A stretch of DNA of 64,000 nucleotides from Hippopus hippopus (Eukaryota > Mollusca > Bivalvia > Cardiida > Cardiidae). Within the stretch, counting starts at the first letter, position 1. Each line of letters begins with the position of its first letter. A program made the translations under genes and the position numbers. Where the stretch lies: contig OX328103.1 of the NCBI GenBank assembly GCA_946811185.2, positions 5,088,132-5,152,131 of the forward strand, read 5' to 3'. A model generated the notes under the pieces. The model did no database searches and had not been told where the DNA came from. It saw only the letters and a list, made by a program, of their open reading frames with translations. Shown one piece after another: positions 30,021 through 40,801 of the stretch.

Positions 30021-33000
30021 GTAATATTTGACACGTATTCAACTCTAAAAGCGAAAACAGAAAATGGCCCTTAACATGTAATGTACTACAGAAGATTTTT
30101 TAAAACTTTTTCCACATAATCCCGGGTGTTAACGACCTTAACGGAGAAGGCTTTGAAAAGGATTGTGGGAAAAGGAGAACATGCTGGTAACCAGCATTTT
30201 CTCATTTTCCCACAGCGCTTTCTCTTAATAAAAAAAAAAAAAAAATCCCAAACCAACTTAGGAAAAAGTAGTTCACTTGTGTTGTAATTCTTCCTAACTC
30301 AGTATAGGCATTTCTTTATTCTTGTTAATACTTTTTGGTTAACTCTTCACCAAACGACAAAACTTTGGACTAGTCCAAATCCAAATTAAGTGCACACGAC
30401 AAAATGTGGCTCAAATGGTGAAAATTGTCGGTGAAAGAGTATAAAGCATTGTGGAAACAGAGAAAATGCTGGTTACCACAATTTTTCCTTTTTCCACAAT
30501 GTTTTAAAAAAACTTCATCAAGGTCGTTAAAACTCTGGATTGTTTCGTAGTGTTAAATGATGCACCAACTTAAAAAATACTGCTCGGATAGCTAAAAGAA
30601 GGTGCTTTATATTTGGTGCATGTATTTAGTTAACAATATTGGTTTTTTGCTTCTCAGTTATGCAAGTACCACCACCTCTTCGCTGACAAAGGGTAATGAT
30701 CACTACGTTGCTCTATTCATCCTCTGCTGATCGAGTCGAAATTTGTAATCCCCGAAATACGCGTAATAATTTGTTGCAGTCTGTTCTAAAAGCACCAATC
30801 AAATGGCGCGTTACATTTGTTCTACAACATCAGCAAAACGCAGATGAAAATAGCGACCACGACCGAGACCTGTCTGATATGCTGGGAATTATTACCAAAA
30901 ACTTTAGGCGAACAATATTTATCTCAACATTCACTGCTAAATGAAGTTTTAAAATACATTCCAACACCAAGTGATGGACTTTCAAAATGTGTGTGTGAAG
31001 TTTGCCGAATGGATTATGTTACACAACGTTTGATCCGTTTCCGATGATGTAATTCTAGGGGCGATAACTTTTCAAAATCTAGTATCGCGGGGATTACAAA
31101 ATTCGACTCCGTCAGCCAAGGGTGAATGGAGCAATGTAGTGATAGTCACCCTTGGCTAGCGAAGATGCTGCAACCATCAAAACCTGTAAATGTTTGTTGT
31201 TGTATTTTCAGGGAAAGCTAGAAATCAGTGCAGGAATTCCTAGTCAGATATACACTTTGATTTATCCCGATGGAGAAGAAATTACCGACGACCAAAAATT
31301 AACAGTTCAGGAAAACATTCTCGATGGATACCTCATCAAGTATGTGGTGATCATTTTGTCTAATTATTAACCTGTAACCATTTAAATACGACTTCTAATT
31401 GTTTTAAGAAGATAGCAGCTGAAATCAGTCTCTAAAAAAAGCAACTGATTAGTGTTTCTTTTTCCGTAATTTATTCAATGTCAATAACTTAAACACTTTC
31501 TTTTCCTCAAATTTATTTCGTCTGTGGTCCACTTGTAGTAGTCGATAGCATATCTAAATAGCTCTGTCCTATAACGGGTAAACTCTTTACCAGACGACAA
31601 AATGTGAGGCTTTTCCAAAACGAAAGCATTTATAGATGACAAAAATGATGTAACTCAAAAACAAAAAATTGTGTTTGGAAGGGTAGAAAACAAACTGAAA
31701 AAAGGGGAAAATGCTGGTTACCAGCATTTTCTCCTTTTTCCAATATGTTTTCAAAAGCCTTACTCTCCAGGGTCGTTAAAACTCAGAACTGTTTGGTACA
31801 GATGTAATAGATAATACTGTCAAAACCTCTGAAGAAAAGATGGAGCCATGAAACAAAGATCATGAAACTTCAAAGTTGCCAAACGTATCTTCATGACCAA
31901 CCTGTGTTGAAATTCTGTTTTTCACTGATGTATAAAATCCATTTACGCAATGAAAACACGAAAAATTGTTTGGATTTAATTTGACGATGTTTAACATCTT
32001 TTCAACAATATTTATATTACATCGAGGCGACTGCACCTGTTTACTCTTCTTGAATCTAGTATAAGTTGGGGTACAGTATTTTTTTTTTCTTCTTCAAACA
32101 AATCAAATCTAATTTATTTAGCAGCCAACATTGAAATGACACTGTAATCCTTTCAACCAACTTCAAAAATACAGCAGCTGAGAGTTTTGTAAGAATGTTA
32201 CCTCTTCACCAGTTCTTGGCTGCCTTTCACTAAACTTAGAGATTTTACGCAATTTTTTTTTTTTTTTGGTGGGGGGGGGGGGAATTGTATCTCCACATAT
32301 ACGATCCCTGCTCACATACGATCCCTGCTTTACCAAAAGGTCTGAGCTGGCGTATGCACATATTTACTCAAATGGTAAAGTTATGCAGTTTACGGAAACT
32401 TGCTTTTAGACTTTATGCTTGCTTACCTTAATTGCGTTAGCAAATTTCGTGTGTGCGCAATTTAGTGCAAGTCAGCCCCGGTCTGTGCACACGCGACACG
32501 CAGTTATTCTATCACTCGATCATGTTTTTCAAAAGAACATTTCCAATTTTCTTTTATTACAGGATGCAATTAAACGAAAGCTGGGAGACTCTGTACACAG
32601 CAATCGTTCGAAACAACATAGAGCATGTTTATCACAGCGGTGGTGTGCATTTAAAAGGAAACATAGTTATCAGTCCTGACGAATCAGAGAGGTACGAATC
32701 CGTCGTACGAGAACGAGGCACTGTGGCCCTTTTTATGGCCTCTTTTCACGGTCACCAGAGAATGGTCAGCATGCTTTTATCTGTTGGTAAGTTGGTTCTT
32801 TTTTACTTTTCTGTCAGTAAAGCCCAGGTAAAATTCTCAAGAATTTTCTAAATATGAAAGTAACACAACTTCTGATTGGCTAAACCAAATGGTTTAGCCA
32901 ATCAGAAGCTGTTTTACTTTCTAAATCTAGAACTAGGCAAAGACTTGGTGGTGGATACGGAACTGCTGGTGTTATACACAGGCTAGAAATCAAGATGTTG

Positions 33001-35984
33001 GGAATTCAAATCGCTGCTCTGCCAAAACTTTTTTCCGAAGATTTATGAAAGTCATTTAGAAAGGATTCTTTCTATACGCAAAGTCGAACATAATGTCTGC
33101 ATTGTTAATGCAGAAGATCAACCAGTGTAAAAGAGTAGGGTGTAGTAACGGGTAGCCCCTGAAAGTTTGTTAGTTATGTGATCTATATTATAGACTGTCT
33201 AATGAATGGCTGCAGTAAATTGTAGGTACGAGTATATAATAAGAGGAATACTATGCTGTCGTAATTTTTCTAGTGCTTGTATTTGCTACTCGTTGCATAA
33301 GAAAATTTTGACATCTCGCTCAGCCTTCAGTCTCGCGCGATATCAAATTCTCTCACGCTGCTCGAATCAAATAAAAGCATCGGGAAACTTAAGTACTACA
33401 ACACTATTTTCTGGAAAAGTCTAAAACTTGCTGTGTTGGAAAGGTTTAAGACCTATGTTCCCTGTTTGCTTCATTTTTTCATTCGTTTATTTAATCTTTC
33501 TTATTCTTTATCCACCTTACAGGAGTAAATGTAGAAGGCAGAACACAGTTCGGACGGACGGCACTGCATGCAGCTGTAGCCAAGGATCGCCTTGCAGTTT
33601 TAGATCTTTTATTGAGTGCTGGTGCCTCTGCAAACAAAACAGATTATTTTGGTGTGACCCCACTCGAACTTTCTCGAGAACTGTTATCAAAACTTTGCGT
33701 TAAGAAGTTACGTTTAATGCAGCTGAACCTTCGTGGTAACGTGGATTACAGGAAGTCTAAATCTTCATTAGACAAATCATGTAAAACCTCCAAGATAGTT
33801 CGATCAACTTCCGAGACACGTGTCCTTTCTCGCGCTCAAGCGGAAGTTAATGGTGACGAAAAGGAAATCAGGGGAGTGTCCAGAACCGTTTCGAATCTGT
33901 CTCAATACTCAGTAGCAAGTGAATTTTCTAAATCATTCAACAACAAAGTTTTAGGTGCATCTAGGAAAGATATAATTTCAAGTGCTCCAAACCGTGAACC
34001 TAAAAATAAACTCGTTTTTCGGAAGTATACGCCGTCACCATCGAAACCGCCACCAGTTCATGTGTTACAGCCAAAAAGAATCGTGCGATGGCGGGACGTT
34101 CCTAAAGACAACATGTACTGGCAAGTGATTGAGCTGCCACGGAGGGAAGAAACTGCAATCGAGAAAGCGGTTGATGTAAAGCCTGTGGCAATAATACAGC
34201 AAAAGAAGGTTCTAAAATTTGCCAGTGCACCAAGTCCAGAACCCTGCCCAGCGCCCCCATCTGTGACTCCGAATCAAGAGTGTTTCTATGGGGACCAGGA
34301 ACAGCCTGGACTCAACCCGAAGTCTGTTCGTTTTACAAAAGCAAGGTATATAAATAATATTGGTAATATTTTTGCCAAAGCACGTATCAAATGTTATTGC
34401 TTTTGAGTTCAAAGTTCAAAAGTAAAAAGGCGTGCAGATGATTTATTTAATATTTTCAAAACAGGTCTTTTTTTTTCATTTTCATTTACAATCTAGCTTT
34501 TTCATTCCCTTAGTTTGTAAAAAAAATATAAACAATAATTTATTTCATTTTTCCGTTTTATTCTTGATGTGAAATGGTCAAAATGTTTTAATCGAATGAT
34601 TTAATATCTCTTTAAAATTTTTATGTGTTCTGGAAGATTAATTTTAAATTGCACGGCAAAATTTCTTCTGATGCAGCTTCCACCATACATTAATTGATTG
34701 ATTGAATGGTGTTTGAAGCCGTTTTCAACATTTCTTCCAGTTATATTACGGCGACCACTCACATATTGATGTATGTTCTGAGTTTCACTAGTACCAGGCT
34801 AGGGCTCTGAAGTGTCTTGCACAAGGAAACTCCAACGAAAAACACCGTGCTTACAGTAAGTCTCTAACCAGGCCTTCAGGTTACGAGTCCTATACTTTAT
34901 TAATTGGACACGCAGGACCCCTCTATTGGACTATGATAGAAATAACTGTTTTAAATGATTAATTCTAAATGTAAATTTGTTCTTGGGCAGACTAAGATAC
35001 TTCCGAAAGCTTACCCAAGACTTGGACAACACCCGCAGAATGAGACGACGTATAAAGATTGTCGCAGATCATGAAAAGGCAACAGCAGAGAAAGAAGTTA
35101 GTCAAGCATTTAAAGAATGGTTACAAAAGAAGGCGAGGGAATCCGAAGAGTCTGATGACGATCTGGAGTCAGTCGTCAGTGTTCAGGTCAGTGACGATAC
35201 TGATACAGAAACCCTGCAGGAATTTAACAAACGCATCAGAAAGCGGAACAGAATAGAAAAACGAAGTATGACACCTGGCAATCGCCCCATCAAAGACATT
35301 GTAAGAGTTGGTAGCACCATGGCTGGGGACAGCTCAAATCCCTCTCCATATTCGAATATATCGGCACATAGTGAATGGAAGAGGCAGCGAACCCTCGCAT
35401 CCAATCAATACATTGGTCGAGGCAAGTCCGTCAACGATTTTATGGTGGAAAAACGAAGACTGGAAGAAAAAAGACAAAAGCTACTGATGAATGCCATATC
35501 GTATGATGAATGGATGGACCACGTGGAAGACAGGAAGTTTCTAATCAAACAGATCCTAAAAGCTGACTACGAGGAGATGAAAAAACTAGAAGAAGACAGA
35601 TTTAAAGATAGGTTCAACAGACATTCGTTTGACAAGTGGAAAGAGAAGCTTGAACAGCGAGAAGCAGAAGAAAAGAAGCGCAAGGAAATTCAACGCAAAT
35701 ATGACGTTGAACGTGCCCTGGATAAAATAAAAATTGCCAAAAGTAGTAATACCCATGCATATAACGCATGGCTTGCGAAAAAGCGTGAGAACATGCAGAA
35801 AACTGTTATGTATTCACGGAGCTCTGAAAATGGAAAACACAAAGATGTTGAGACAGAATCTGCTTATGAACAGTGGATTACCAAGAAACACCTGGGAGAT
35901 ACAGCGATTTCAGAATCACAAGTTAAAAAAGAACGTGAACTGCTTGGAGCTATGAGACAGGATCATGCAGAAGCTGTAGCGTAA
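29850..35984 (+). CDS. ANKRD60-like protein: ubiquitin-like + ankyrin + W-motif tail
   Basis: Five exons (29850-30020, 31212-31339, 32563-32786, 33523-34345, 34991-35984) join in frame at GT/AG sites to give 779 residues. Residues about 27-100 look like a ubiquitin-like fold (AGIPSQIYTLIYPDGEEITD). About 152-235 hold ankyrin repeats (GTVALFMASFHGHQRMVSML; GRTALHAAVAKDRLAVLDLL; DYFGVTPLELSRE). This order and the spacing resemble ANKRD60, with ANKUB1 the next best relative. About 236-480 is polar and Pro-rich. About 480-779 is charged and helical, with W492, W623, W665, W709 and W744 in [SA][FY]xxW contexts. Known ANKRD60 proteins are about 345 residues, so the tail is extra. Start chosen for A at -3 and in-frame exon 1; a 5' noncoding exon is possible (acceptor TCGCTTCAG just before 29827). 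Function unknown; likely a protein-interaction scaffold. Confidence 0.88.
30105..30230. mobile_element. Hp1 in intron 1, first
   Basis: Left end CTTTTTCCACATAATCCC; hairpin arms GGGAAAAGGAGAACATGCTGG / CCAGCATTTTCTCATTTTCCC; right flank cut short by an A-run at 30230-30245. Confidence 0.8.
30340..30556. mobile_element. Hp1 in intron 1, second
   Basis: TTAACTCTTCACCAAACGAC left end; arms GGAAACAGAGAAAATGCTGG / CCACAATTTTTCCTTTTTCC partially mismatched; right end TCGTAGTGTTAAATG. Confidence 0.78.
30677..31165. mobile_element. foldback element with Cys-rich ORF, in intron 1
   Basis: Ends are inverted repeats of about 80 bp (30677-30755 and 31087-31165), with identical words such as GTAATCCCCG/CGGGGATTAC and TGATCACTAC-like/GTAGTGATAG. 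The right end is itself a palindrome (AGCCAAGGGTGA...TCACCCTTGGCT). The interior carries a 76-codon plus ORF at 30817-31047 containing TTETCLICWELL and KCVCEVCRMDYVTQR, a CxxC ... CxCxxC pattern that could bind zinc. It lies wholly within an intron. Confidence 0.78.
30817..31047 (+). CDS. small Cys-rich ORF inside the foldback element
   Basis: 76 residues, unrecognised. Five cysteines cluster as CLIC near residue 19-22 and CVCEVC near 58-63, separated by a Leu-rich stretch. It fills most of the DNA between the inverted ends. It may be a captured exon or transposase fragment; it has no splice-bounded limits and may not be expressed. Confidence 0.35.
   Translation: MFYNISKTQMKIATTTETCLICWELLPKTLGEQYLSQHSLLNEVLKYIPTPSDGLSKCVCEVCRMDYVTQRLIRFR
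31212..31339 (+). CDS. ANKRD60-like exon 2 (residues 58-100)
   Basis: Acceptor GTATTTTCAG and donor CAA|GTATGT. Encodes the rest of the ubiquitin-like domain; ends in phase 2. Confidence 0.88.
31578..31812. mobile_element. Hp1 in intron 2
   Basis: TAAACTCTTTACCAGACGAC start; hairpin around ATGCTGGTTACCAGCAT with arms AAAAAAGGGGAAA / TTTCTCCTTTTT; right end TTTGGTACAGATGTAA. Confidence 0.85.
32563..32786 (+). CDS. ANKRD60-like exon 3 (residues 100-175)
   Basis: Acceptor CTTTTATTACAG, donor GTTG|GTAAGT. Encodes the linker beginning MQLNESWETLYTAIVRNNIE and the first ankyrin repeat; ends in phase 1. Confidence 0.9.
32826..32945. mobile_element. Hp5 hairpin in intron 3
   Basis: CTTCTGATTGGCTAAACC / GGTTTAGCCAATCAGAAG, perfect, with flanks GAAAGTAACAC and TTTTACTTTC. 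Outer ends are not recognisable. Confidence 0.82.
33523..34345 (+). CDS. ANKRD60-like exon 4 (residues 175-449)
   Basis: Acceptor CCACCTTACAG, donor CAAG|GTATAT. Encodes the second and third ankyrin repeats and the disordered region with YTPSPSKPPPVHV and a Trp-containing RIVRWRDVPKDNMYWQ segment; ends in phase 2. Confidence 0.9.
34690..34928 (-). mobile_element. SINE-3 in intron 4
   Basis: TTGATTGATTG tail at the left, GCCGTTTTCAACATTTCTTC, TTACGGCGACCAC, CTAGTACCAGGCTAGGGCTC, head near ACGCAGGACCCC at the right. It ends about 60 bp before the exon 5 acceptor. Confidence 0.82.
34991..35984 (+). CDS. ANKRD60-like exon 5 (residues 449-779)
   Basis: Acceptor TTCTTGGGCAG; stop TAA at 35982-35984. 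Encodes the basic segment NTRRMRRR and the Lys/Glu-rich helical tail with five Trp motifs. No AATAAA was seen close downstream. Confidence 0.9.
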
Positions 35985-36017
35985 AGACCATTGCAAGCTT
36001 GAAAAAAAAAAGTTAAA

Positions 36018-36249
36018 CTTTTACCAAATGGCTCCGTGTTTAAAGCACCATAAAAAAAACAGAAACATTTTGAAAACGTTATGGGAAAAAGAGAAAATGT
36101 TGGTAATCAAAATTTTCTCATTTTCCTAAAGATTTTTTTCTACTTTTTTTAAGTACAAATTACATAATTTAAGCAAGAGCTAATTAGTCGTCTTAAAGTA
36201 CTTTGAATTTGGACATGTCTAAAAATATATTGTGTCTGTTAAAGACTTA
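36018..36249. mobile_element. Hp1 just after the ANKRD60-like stop
   Basis: Begins CTTTTACCAAATGGCTCCG only about 35 bp past the stop, so it probably lies in the 3' UTR. The hairpin arms have decayed (ATGTTGGTAATCAAAATTTTC). Right end TGTCTGTTAAAGAC. Confidence 0.72.
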
Positions 36250-36418
36250 AACAGGAATGGTGGCATTGCAGAATTACATAGTACCACCGTACCACTGTAA
36301 CACAAAACCAAAAAGCACACGACTTTTTCTCCGGTCCAGCAGATGACTGTTTTGGAAAACAATCTAGATTTAAAAAATATCTCTCATAACGAGCAATTTC
36401 TCATTTTGCCTAACATTT

Positions 36419-36752
36419 TTAGCTCGTCTGTTTTCTAAGAAAGCGTTGAGATACTGCCGTAGCCCTGGCATCGTCGTCATCTGCGTAGCCGTTGTAGGCG
36501 TGCCAAAACTGTAACATTTCAAAAACTTTGACATTTTATAATAGCTCTGTAATAACTGATGATAATTACTTTAAACTTGGGCGAGTTGTTCAATATCAAA
36601 AGGGGAACCCATATAACAATTGAGGGCAGGTAATTATCAAAGCATTTTTGACAGAGTTATGCTCCTTTTTCGACTTTGAATTTTCACTGAAAATCAAGCA
36701 ACTGCTGCCGAGCGATGGCACCCGCATGCGGTACTCTTGTTCCACTTGCATT
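36419..36752. repeat. dispersed repeat of unknown class
   Basis: About 330 bp running from TAGCTCGTCTGTTTTCTAAG through CCCTGGCATCGTCGTCATC and GACAGAGTTATGCTCC to CGGTACTCTTGTTCC. Recognised by general resemblance to a repeat common in bivalve genomes; single copy in this window. Confidence 0.5.
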
Positions 36753-36813
36753 TATGTTAAATCGTTTAACCATAATGATAATCCATGTTTATGGTAGTTT
36801 TTTTTCCCTCCCC

Positions 36814-36842
36814 CTTCTTCTTCTTCTTCTTCTTCTTCTTCT
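36814..36842. repeat. (TTC)n microsatellite
   Basis: About nine TTC units. Confidence 0.95.
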
Positions 36843-36844
36843 AT

Positions 36845-37030
36845 TAACTCTTTACCAAACGACAAAATTAATGGCTTACCTAAACTGAAAGCATTTTGCA
36901 GAAGACAAATAAAATATAAGTTGAACATTCAAATTTGATTTTAGAAAGGTGGAAAACACTGTTGGAAATGGAGAAAATGCTGGTTACCAGCATTTTCTCC
37001 ATTTCCCACAATGTTTTCAAAATTCCTTGT
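36845..37030. mobile_element. Hp1, first of a pair
   Basis: TTAACTCTTTACCAAACGAC start; near-perfect hairpin with paired changes GGAAATGGAG / CTCCATTTCC. The right flank is shortened. Confidence 0.85.
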
Positions 37031-37035
37031 TGTCT

Positions 37036-37251
37036 GAACCCTTTCACAAACAGAAAATATTTAGACATATCCAATATGAAAGCATTTGCAGACGTCCACT
37101 CAAATGAGATCCAATTTATGGAATTTCGCTTTGAACAAAAACATCGTGTGAAAAGGATAAAATGGTGGTTACCAGAATTTTCTCCTTTACCCACAATGTT
37201 TTCAAAACTTTAGCTGCGTTAAAACTTGGGACTGTTCGGTAAAGGATTAAT
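37036..37251. mobile_element. Hp1, second of a pair
   Basis: GAACCCTTTCACAAACAGAAA start; hairpin mismatched (ATGGTGGTTACCAGAAT); end TTCGGTAAAGGATTAA. Confidence 0.8.
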
Positions 37252-37519
37252 AAATGAAATTTAAATCTGAAATGGTAATTCTTTTAGTCACAGAGAAAAC
37301 TTTTTCCATTATTAACGTGATGACTAATGTGACAGGAATCAAATACAACTGCGATATAGATTTACATGGCAAAAATGTTTACGATGATATTTAAGAGACT
37401 TTTAATGTGCCATCGTCTATGTATTACATTTTAAACATTAAACGTGTCACAATAAAATGGAATTCTAAGTTCAAATAACAAGAAAATTTTTTAAATTTCA
37501 TGTATATCCGTTCATTCTT
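37252..37519. other. no gene recognised
   Basis: No supported feature. Confidence 0.4.
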
Positions 37520-37640
37520 ATGGTAATCAGGTTCAACCACTTGTCACAACTCGGCCGTTTCCGTAACTAATTTTAACCTCTTTCGTATCAAGGAGGTTTC
37601 CATTTAGACTGCCTTCAGTCACATGATCGTGAACATGGCG
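37520..37640. repeat. dispersed repeat K, copy 1
   Basis: CACAACTCGGCCGTTTCCGTA, GGTTTCCATTTAGA, AGTCACATGATCGTGAACATG match 57450-57565. Confidence 0.65.
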
Positions 37641-37696
37641 GTGTTACATGAGAAACTTTTTTTTTTCAAACTTTTTTTTTTAACTTCTTATACATT

Positions 37697-38072
37697 GAAA
37701 GGCTTTATTTCCCATGCTCTCACTTGGAGAAGCACTTGCAGAAGCACTGTTGAAACTGAAAGTTTGAGCGCAAAACTCAGTTTGCGCATTGACCCAAGTT
37801 TTATAAGCATGGACTCTGATCTAGGTCTGGGTGGGTGCTTATAAAACTTTTTTCATGCTCAATTCACCTGAGTATGAAATTTCAAAAATTGAGCAGGACT
37901 GGTTTTTATACACAACACAAAACACATGTATTTTACTTTTCGAACTGGTCTTATCTTATTCTTATTAAACGAAAGTCTTTATTTCTCATTGCCATACTTG
38001 CAGAAGTACCAATGAAATTGAAAGTATGAGCACAAACTCAGCTAAGCATGAACTTAAGTTTTATAGGCATGG
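37697..38072. repeat. local tandem duplication
   Basis: Segment 37697-37813 and segment 37970-38072 share ordered words: CTTTATTTCCCAT / CTTTATTTCTCAT, CTTGCAGAAGCACTGTTGAAA / CTTGCAGAAGTACCAATGAAA, TTTGAGCGCAAAACTCAG / TATGAGCACAAACTCAG, AGTTTTATAAGCATGGA / AGTTTTATAGGCATGGA. Roughly 75-80 percent alike by eye. Confidence 0.7.
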
Positions 38073-38234
38073 ATTTTTTTTATTATTGAATGAAAACAAG
38101 GAGCCCATGTTGCTGCTATGTAAAATTCAAAACATAATAAAATGTTGAACTGAACTTTTAAAACGATGGGACAGTATACCAAAATTCCTACCATGGCAAA
38201 ATACTGACTTTTGAAAGGAAAGACAATATAAATT

Positions 38235-38446
38235 AAATCTTTACCGAACGACAAAATTTTCGCCTTGCCCGAATTAAAAGCTTTTCCAGACGACAGATTG
38301 GTGTGACTCAAAACTCTAACTTGCTTTTTGGAAGGGTAGAAAACATGGGAAGAGGAGAAAATGCAAGTTACCATCATTTTCTCCTTTTCTTAAAAATCTT
38401 CCTCTTAGGGGTCGATAGAATTCCAGTTTGTGTGGTAAAGGATTAA
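38235..38446. mobile_element. Hp1 hairpin-centred element
   Basis: AAATCTTTACCGAACGACAA start, hairpin mismatched at the centre (ATGCAAGTTACCATCAT), end TGTGGTAAAGGATTAAA. Confidence 0.8.
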
Positions 38447-38519
38447 ATATGTACAGACCTGCTTTTAGATTTATGCTTTGACGTGCTTGAATGATACATA
38501 CCGAATTACCGATACCGTG

Positions 38520-38820
38520 TAAAAAGGAACAACCGTCTTAGAGGCCCAATAGTCGCCAAAAAGACAATGGAGGTGTTGCATTTAAATTCAAATCATACCA
38601 TTAAAAAGTATGGAAAATATTGTGATGACAATCTGTTATCCTGTAGTCGGTTCAAGTATTAGTCGCTGGCAGAAAAACGAATTTTAAAATCCGGCAAAAA
38701 GTAAACAAAAGATAGAGTGACCCGGCAACTTTGAACCTAGTTTTGAAACAGATTTCTCTGCCAGCGACTAAAACTTGGACCGAATGTACAATAACAGATT
38801 TTATTTCATGCTTTTCAGTA
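38520..38820. repeat. dispersed repeat M
   Basis: GAGGCCCAATAGTCGCCAAAA, CATACCATTAAAAAGTATGG and CTCTGCCAGCGACTAAAACTT recur in altered order or orientation at 40170-40490. It contains an internal inverted pair CGCTGGCAGA / TCTGCCAGCG about 110 bp apart. Confidence 0.55.
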
Positions 38821-39154
38821 GTTTATAGAGAAATACCGATTTTCATCATCTCCCGCTAGATGGCATTCTACAAATACACATCTATCTAATTTGGGCATTC
38901 TGGGTACAAAAACTGGACTACTTTTCAAAACGACAACCGTTACTTTGAATTTCAAAATCAATACTCAATAAAATGCTACCTGGTGCGATTCATTCAGCTA
39001 TGATCAGCTAGCATGTAACCTATGCACCGGCCATTTATTAGAACAGCCCCTACAGATTTGGCTAATACCTTCGGTATAAGCCCTACTTTTCCCCAGTATA
39101 TGGGACCGGTGATGCGTCATAGCAGACAGGTCGAATCTTCGAAAAATATGACAT

Positions 39155-39590
39155 GCGCAGACAACGACCGATTTTATTTTCCAACTCTCCAATTGAAGGC
39201 GGAAACAGTAGTTCTCGCGCACTGGTTACCTAGGTAAACAGCGCGTGCTATCCAGCCAGATGGAAATATGACGTAATTTACCCTACATTTTCGCGCTTTA
39301 CGTAGTATTGTAATGCGTTGTTATGCGGAGGGGGAACGCCACGGGAAATTAGCGAAAACAACTGTACTGGATTTTAGTGTAAGCCCCCCACCCCCCACGA
39401 AAAAAAAGGGGGTTGGGTTAGAAGCATGAAATAAATAGAATATTTGTTTTTTTCAGTGAAAGATCGAAATTTATTTCATTTAGTGAACATCATCCGTAAT
39501 ATTTCCACAAGTGGCTGTGCCAATGAAAGAAATTTCAATCAATGAAATAAATTTCGATCTTTCACCGAAAAAATTAAGTATCTTCTATAT
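39155..39590. repeat. dispersed repeat G, long copy
   Basis: GAAGGCGGAAACAGTAGTTC, GGTTACCTAGGTAAACAGCG, a second half with GTGAAAGATCGAAATTTATT and its complement AATAAATTTCGATCTTTCAC. Close parallel to 60235-60690; partial minus copy at 52103-52400. Confidence 0.75.
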
Positions 39591-39885
39591 CACTTTCAAA
39601 ATTTTCGTACTTTTAAATGATATGAATTAAAAGTAAATGCAATTAAATGATGTGAGTTAAATGTAAACGTGCTTTATTTACTTAAATAAGTTATTCCGAA
39701 ATGCTTCATCTTGAAAATCTATACGAGAACATGATATTGTCGAAAAAAAAGGTGGAAACGTCCGTGTGATTGAATTAGTTTACATACAATTTACTTGTTA
39801 TACAATACAGCTATTTGTATTTACTACTAAAGATTTCTATAGGTTTTATTGACTCATTTTGCAGCACATTAATGTATGTCATTTT

Positions 39886-40122
39886 CACCCTATCCAAACC
39901 ATCCTATGTTTTAACGACCTCAAGTAAGAAGGCTTTTGAAAACATTGTGGAAAAAAGGAGAAAATGCTGGTTACCAACATTTTCTCCTTTTCCCACAATG
40001 TTTTCTATCCTTTCTGACACAAATTTTGATTTTTGATTCTTGAATCACATTTGTATCGTCGCCTGCAACGTCTTTCATTTTGGACTTTAGTCTAAAATTT
40101 AATAGTCTCGTGAAGAGTTAGA
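39886..40122. mobile_element. Hp1 hairpin-centred element
   Basis: CACCCTATCCAAACCATCC left end, hairpin ATGCTGGTTACCAACAT, right end GTCTCGTGAAGAGTTAG. Confidence 0.85.
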
Positions 40123-40169
40123 GTAAAAAAAGACCAAAGTAGACAAGAAAAGTTATTGACACCCAACCA

Positions 40170-40490
40170 TTCAGACGTCGTCCAAAATTTATTGAAAACA
40201 TTGTGCGAGCCAAAAAATGACTCGAAGGCCCAATAGCAGACAGAAAAAATAATTTTTAAAAGTATGTCATAAGTTGCCAGGTTGCTGTATCTTTTATCTA
40301 CTTTTTACATGGTTTTTAAATTCATTTCTCTTCCAGTGGCTAGATCTAATACTTGCATGGACGGACCGTACAAAAACAGATTGCCATCTTCTCAATTATT
40401 CCACACTTTTAAAAAGTATGAATTAAATTCATACGCATTTTAACACCCACATTGTTTATGTCTGGCCACTACTGAGCCTTTAAAGCGAGA
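40170..40490. repeat. dispersed repeat M
   Basis: GAAGGCCCAATAGCAGACAG, AGTTGCCAGGTTGCTGTATC, GGACGGACCGTACAAAAACAG, CTGGCCACTACTGAGCC. Confidence 0.6.
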
Positions 40491-40599
40491 CATTTCTCCA
40501 TTCGTTAGAAAAATTGTATCCACATCCACAACGATGTCTTGATTTTACCGAGTAAATGGCTTTATGGCTTCTTCATGGGGGAGGGAGTTAAAAAAAGTA

Positions 40600-40795
40600 A
40601 CTGTTATAATTTTGTTTCGATTGGAGTTATCGCCTCGTTCTACATCATCCAAATTATATCACAGCGACAGGTCAGTTAATGATTTATTTCCCAGATTTCA
40701 CGAGCACTGAGCAAGGCACAAGCGAATCGAACCCGTAACCTCTTCATCAACCGCCTCAACGACTGAACTATGATAGAGCCCTGGTGGAGTATAAG
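40600..40795 (-). mobile_element. SINE-3-like fragment
   Basis: ATTATATCACAGCGACAGGTC, TTCACGAGCACTGAGCAAGG and GCGAATCGAACCCGTAACC (B-box complement). Confidence 0.65.
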
Positions 40796-40801
40796 ATAAA
40801 T

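Noticed and set aside
29850..35984. Possible link of an ankyrin gene next to Iroquois, as in the known Iroquois-sowah synteny
   Set aside because: The ankyrin gene here has a ubiquitin-like domain and ANKRD60-style order, not the Sowah architecture; the genes are 25 kb apart and convergent.
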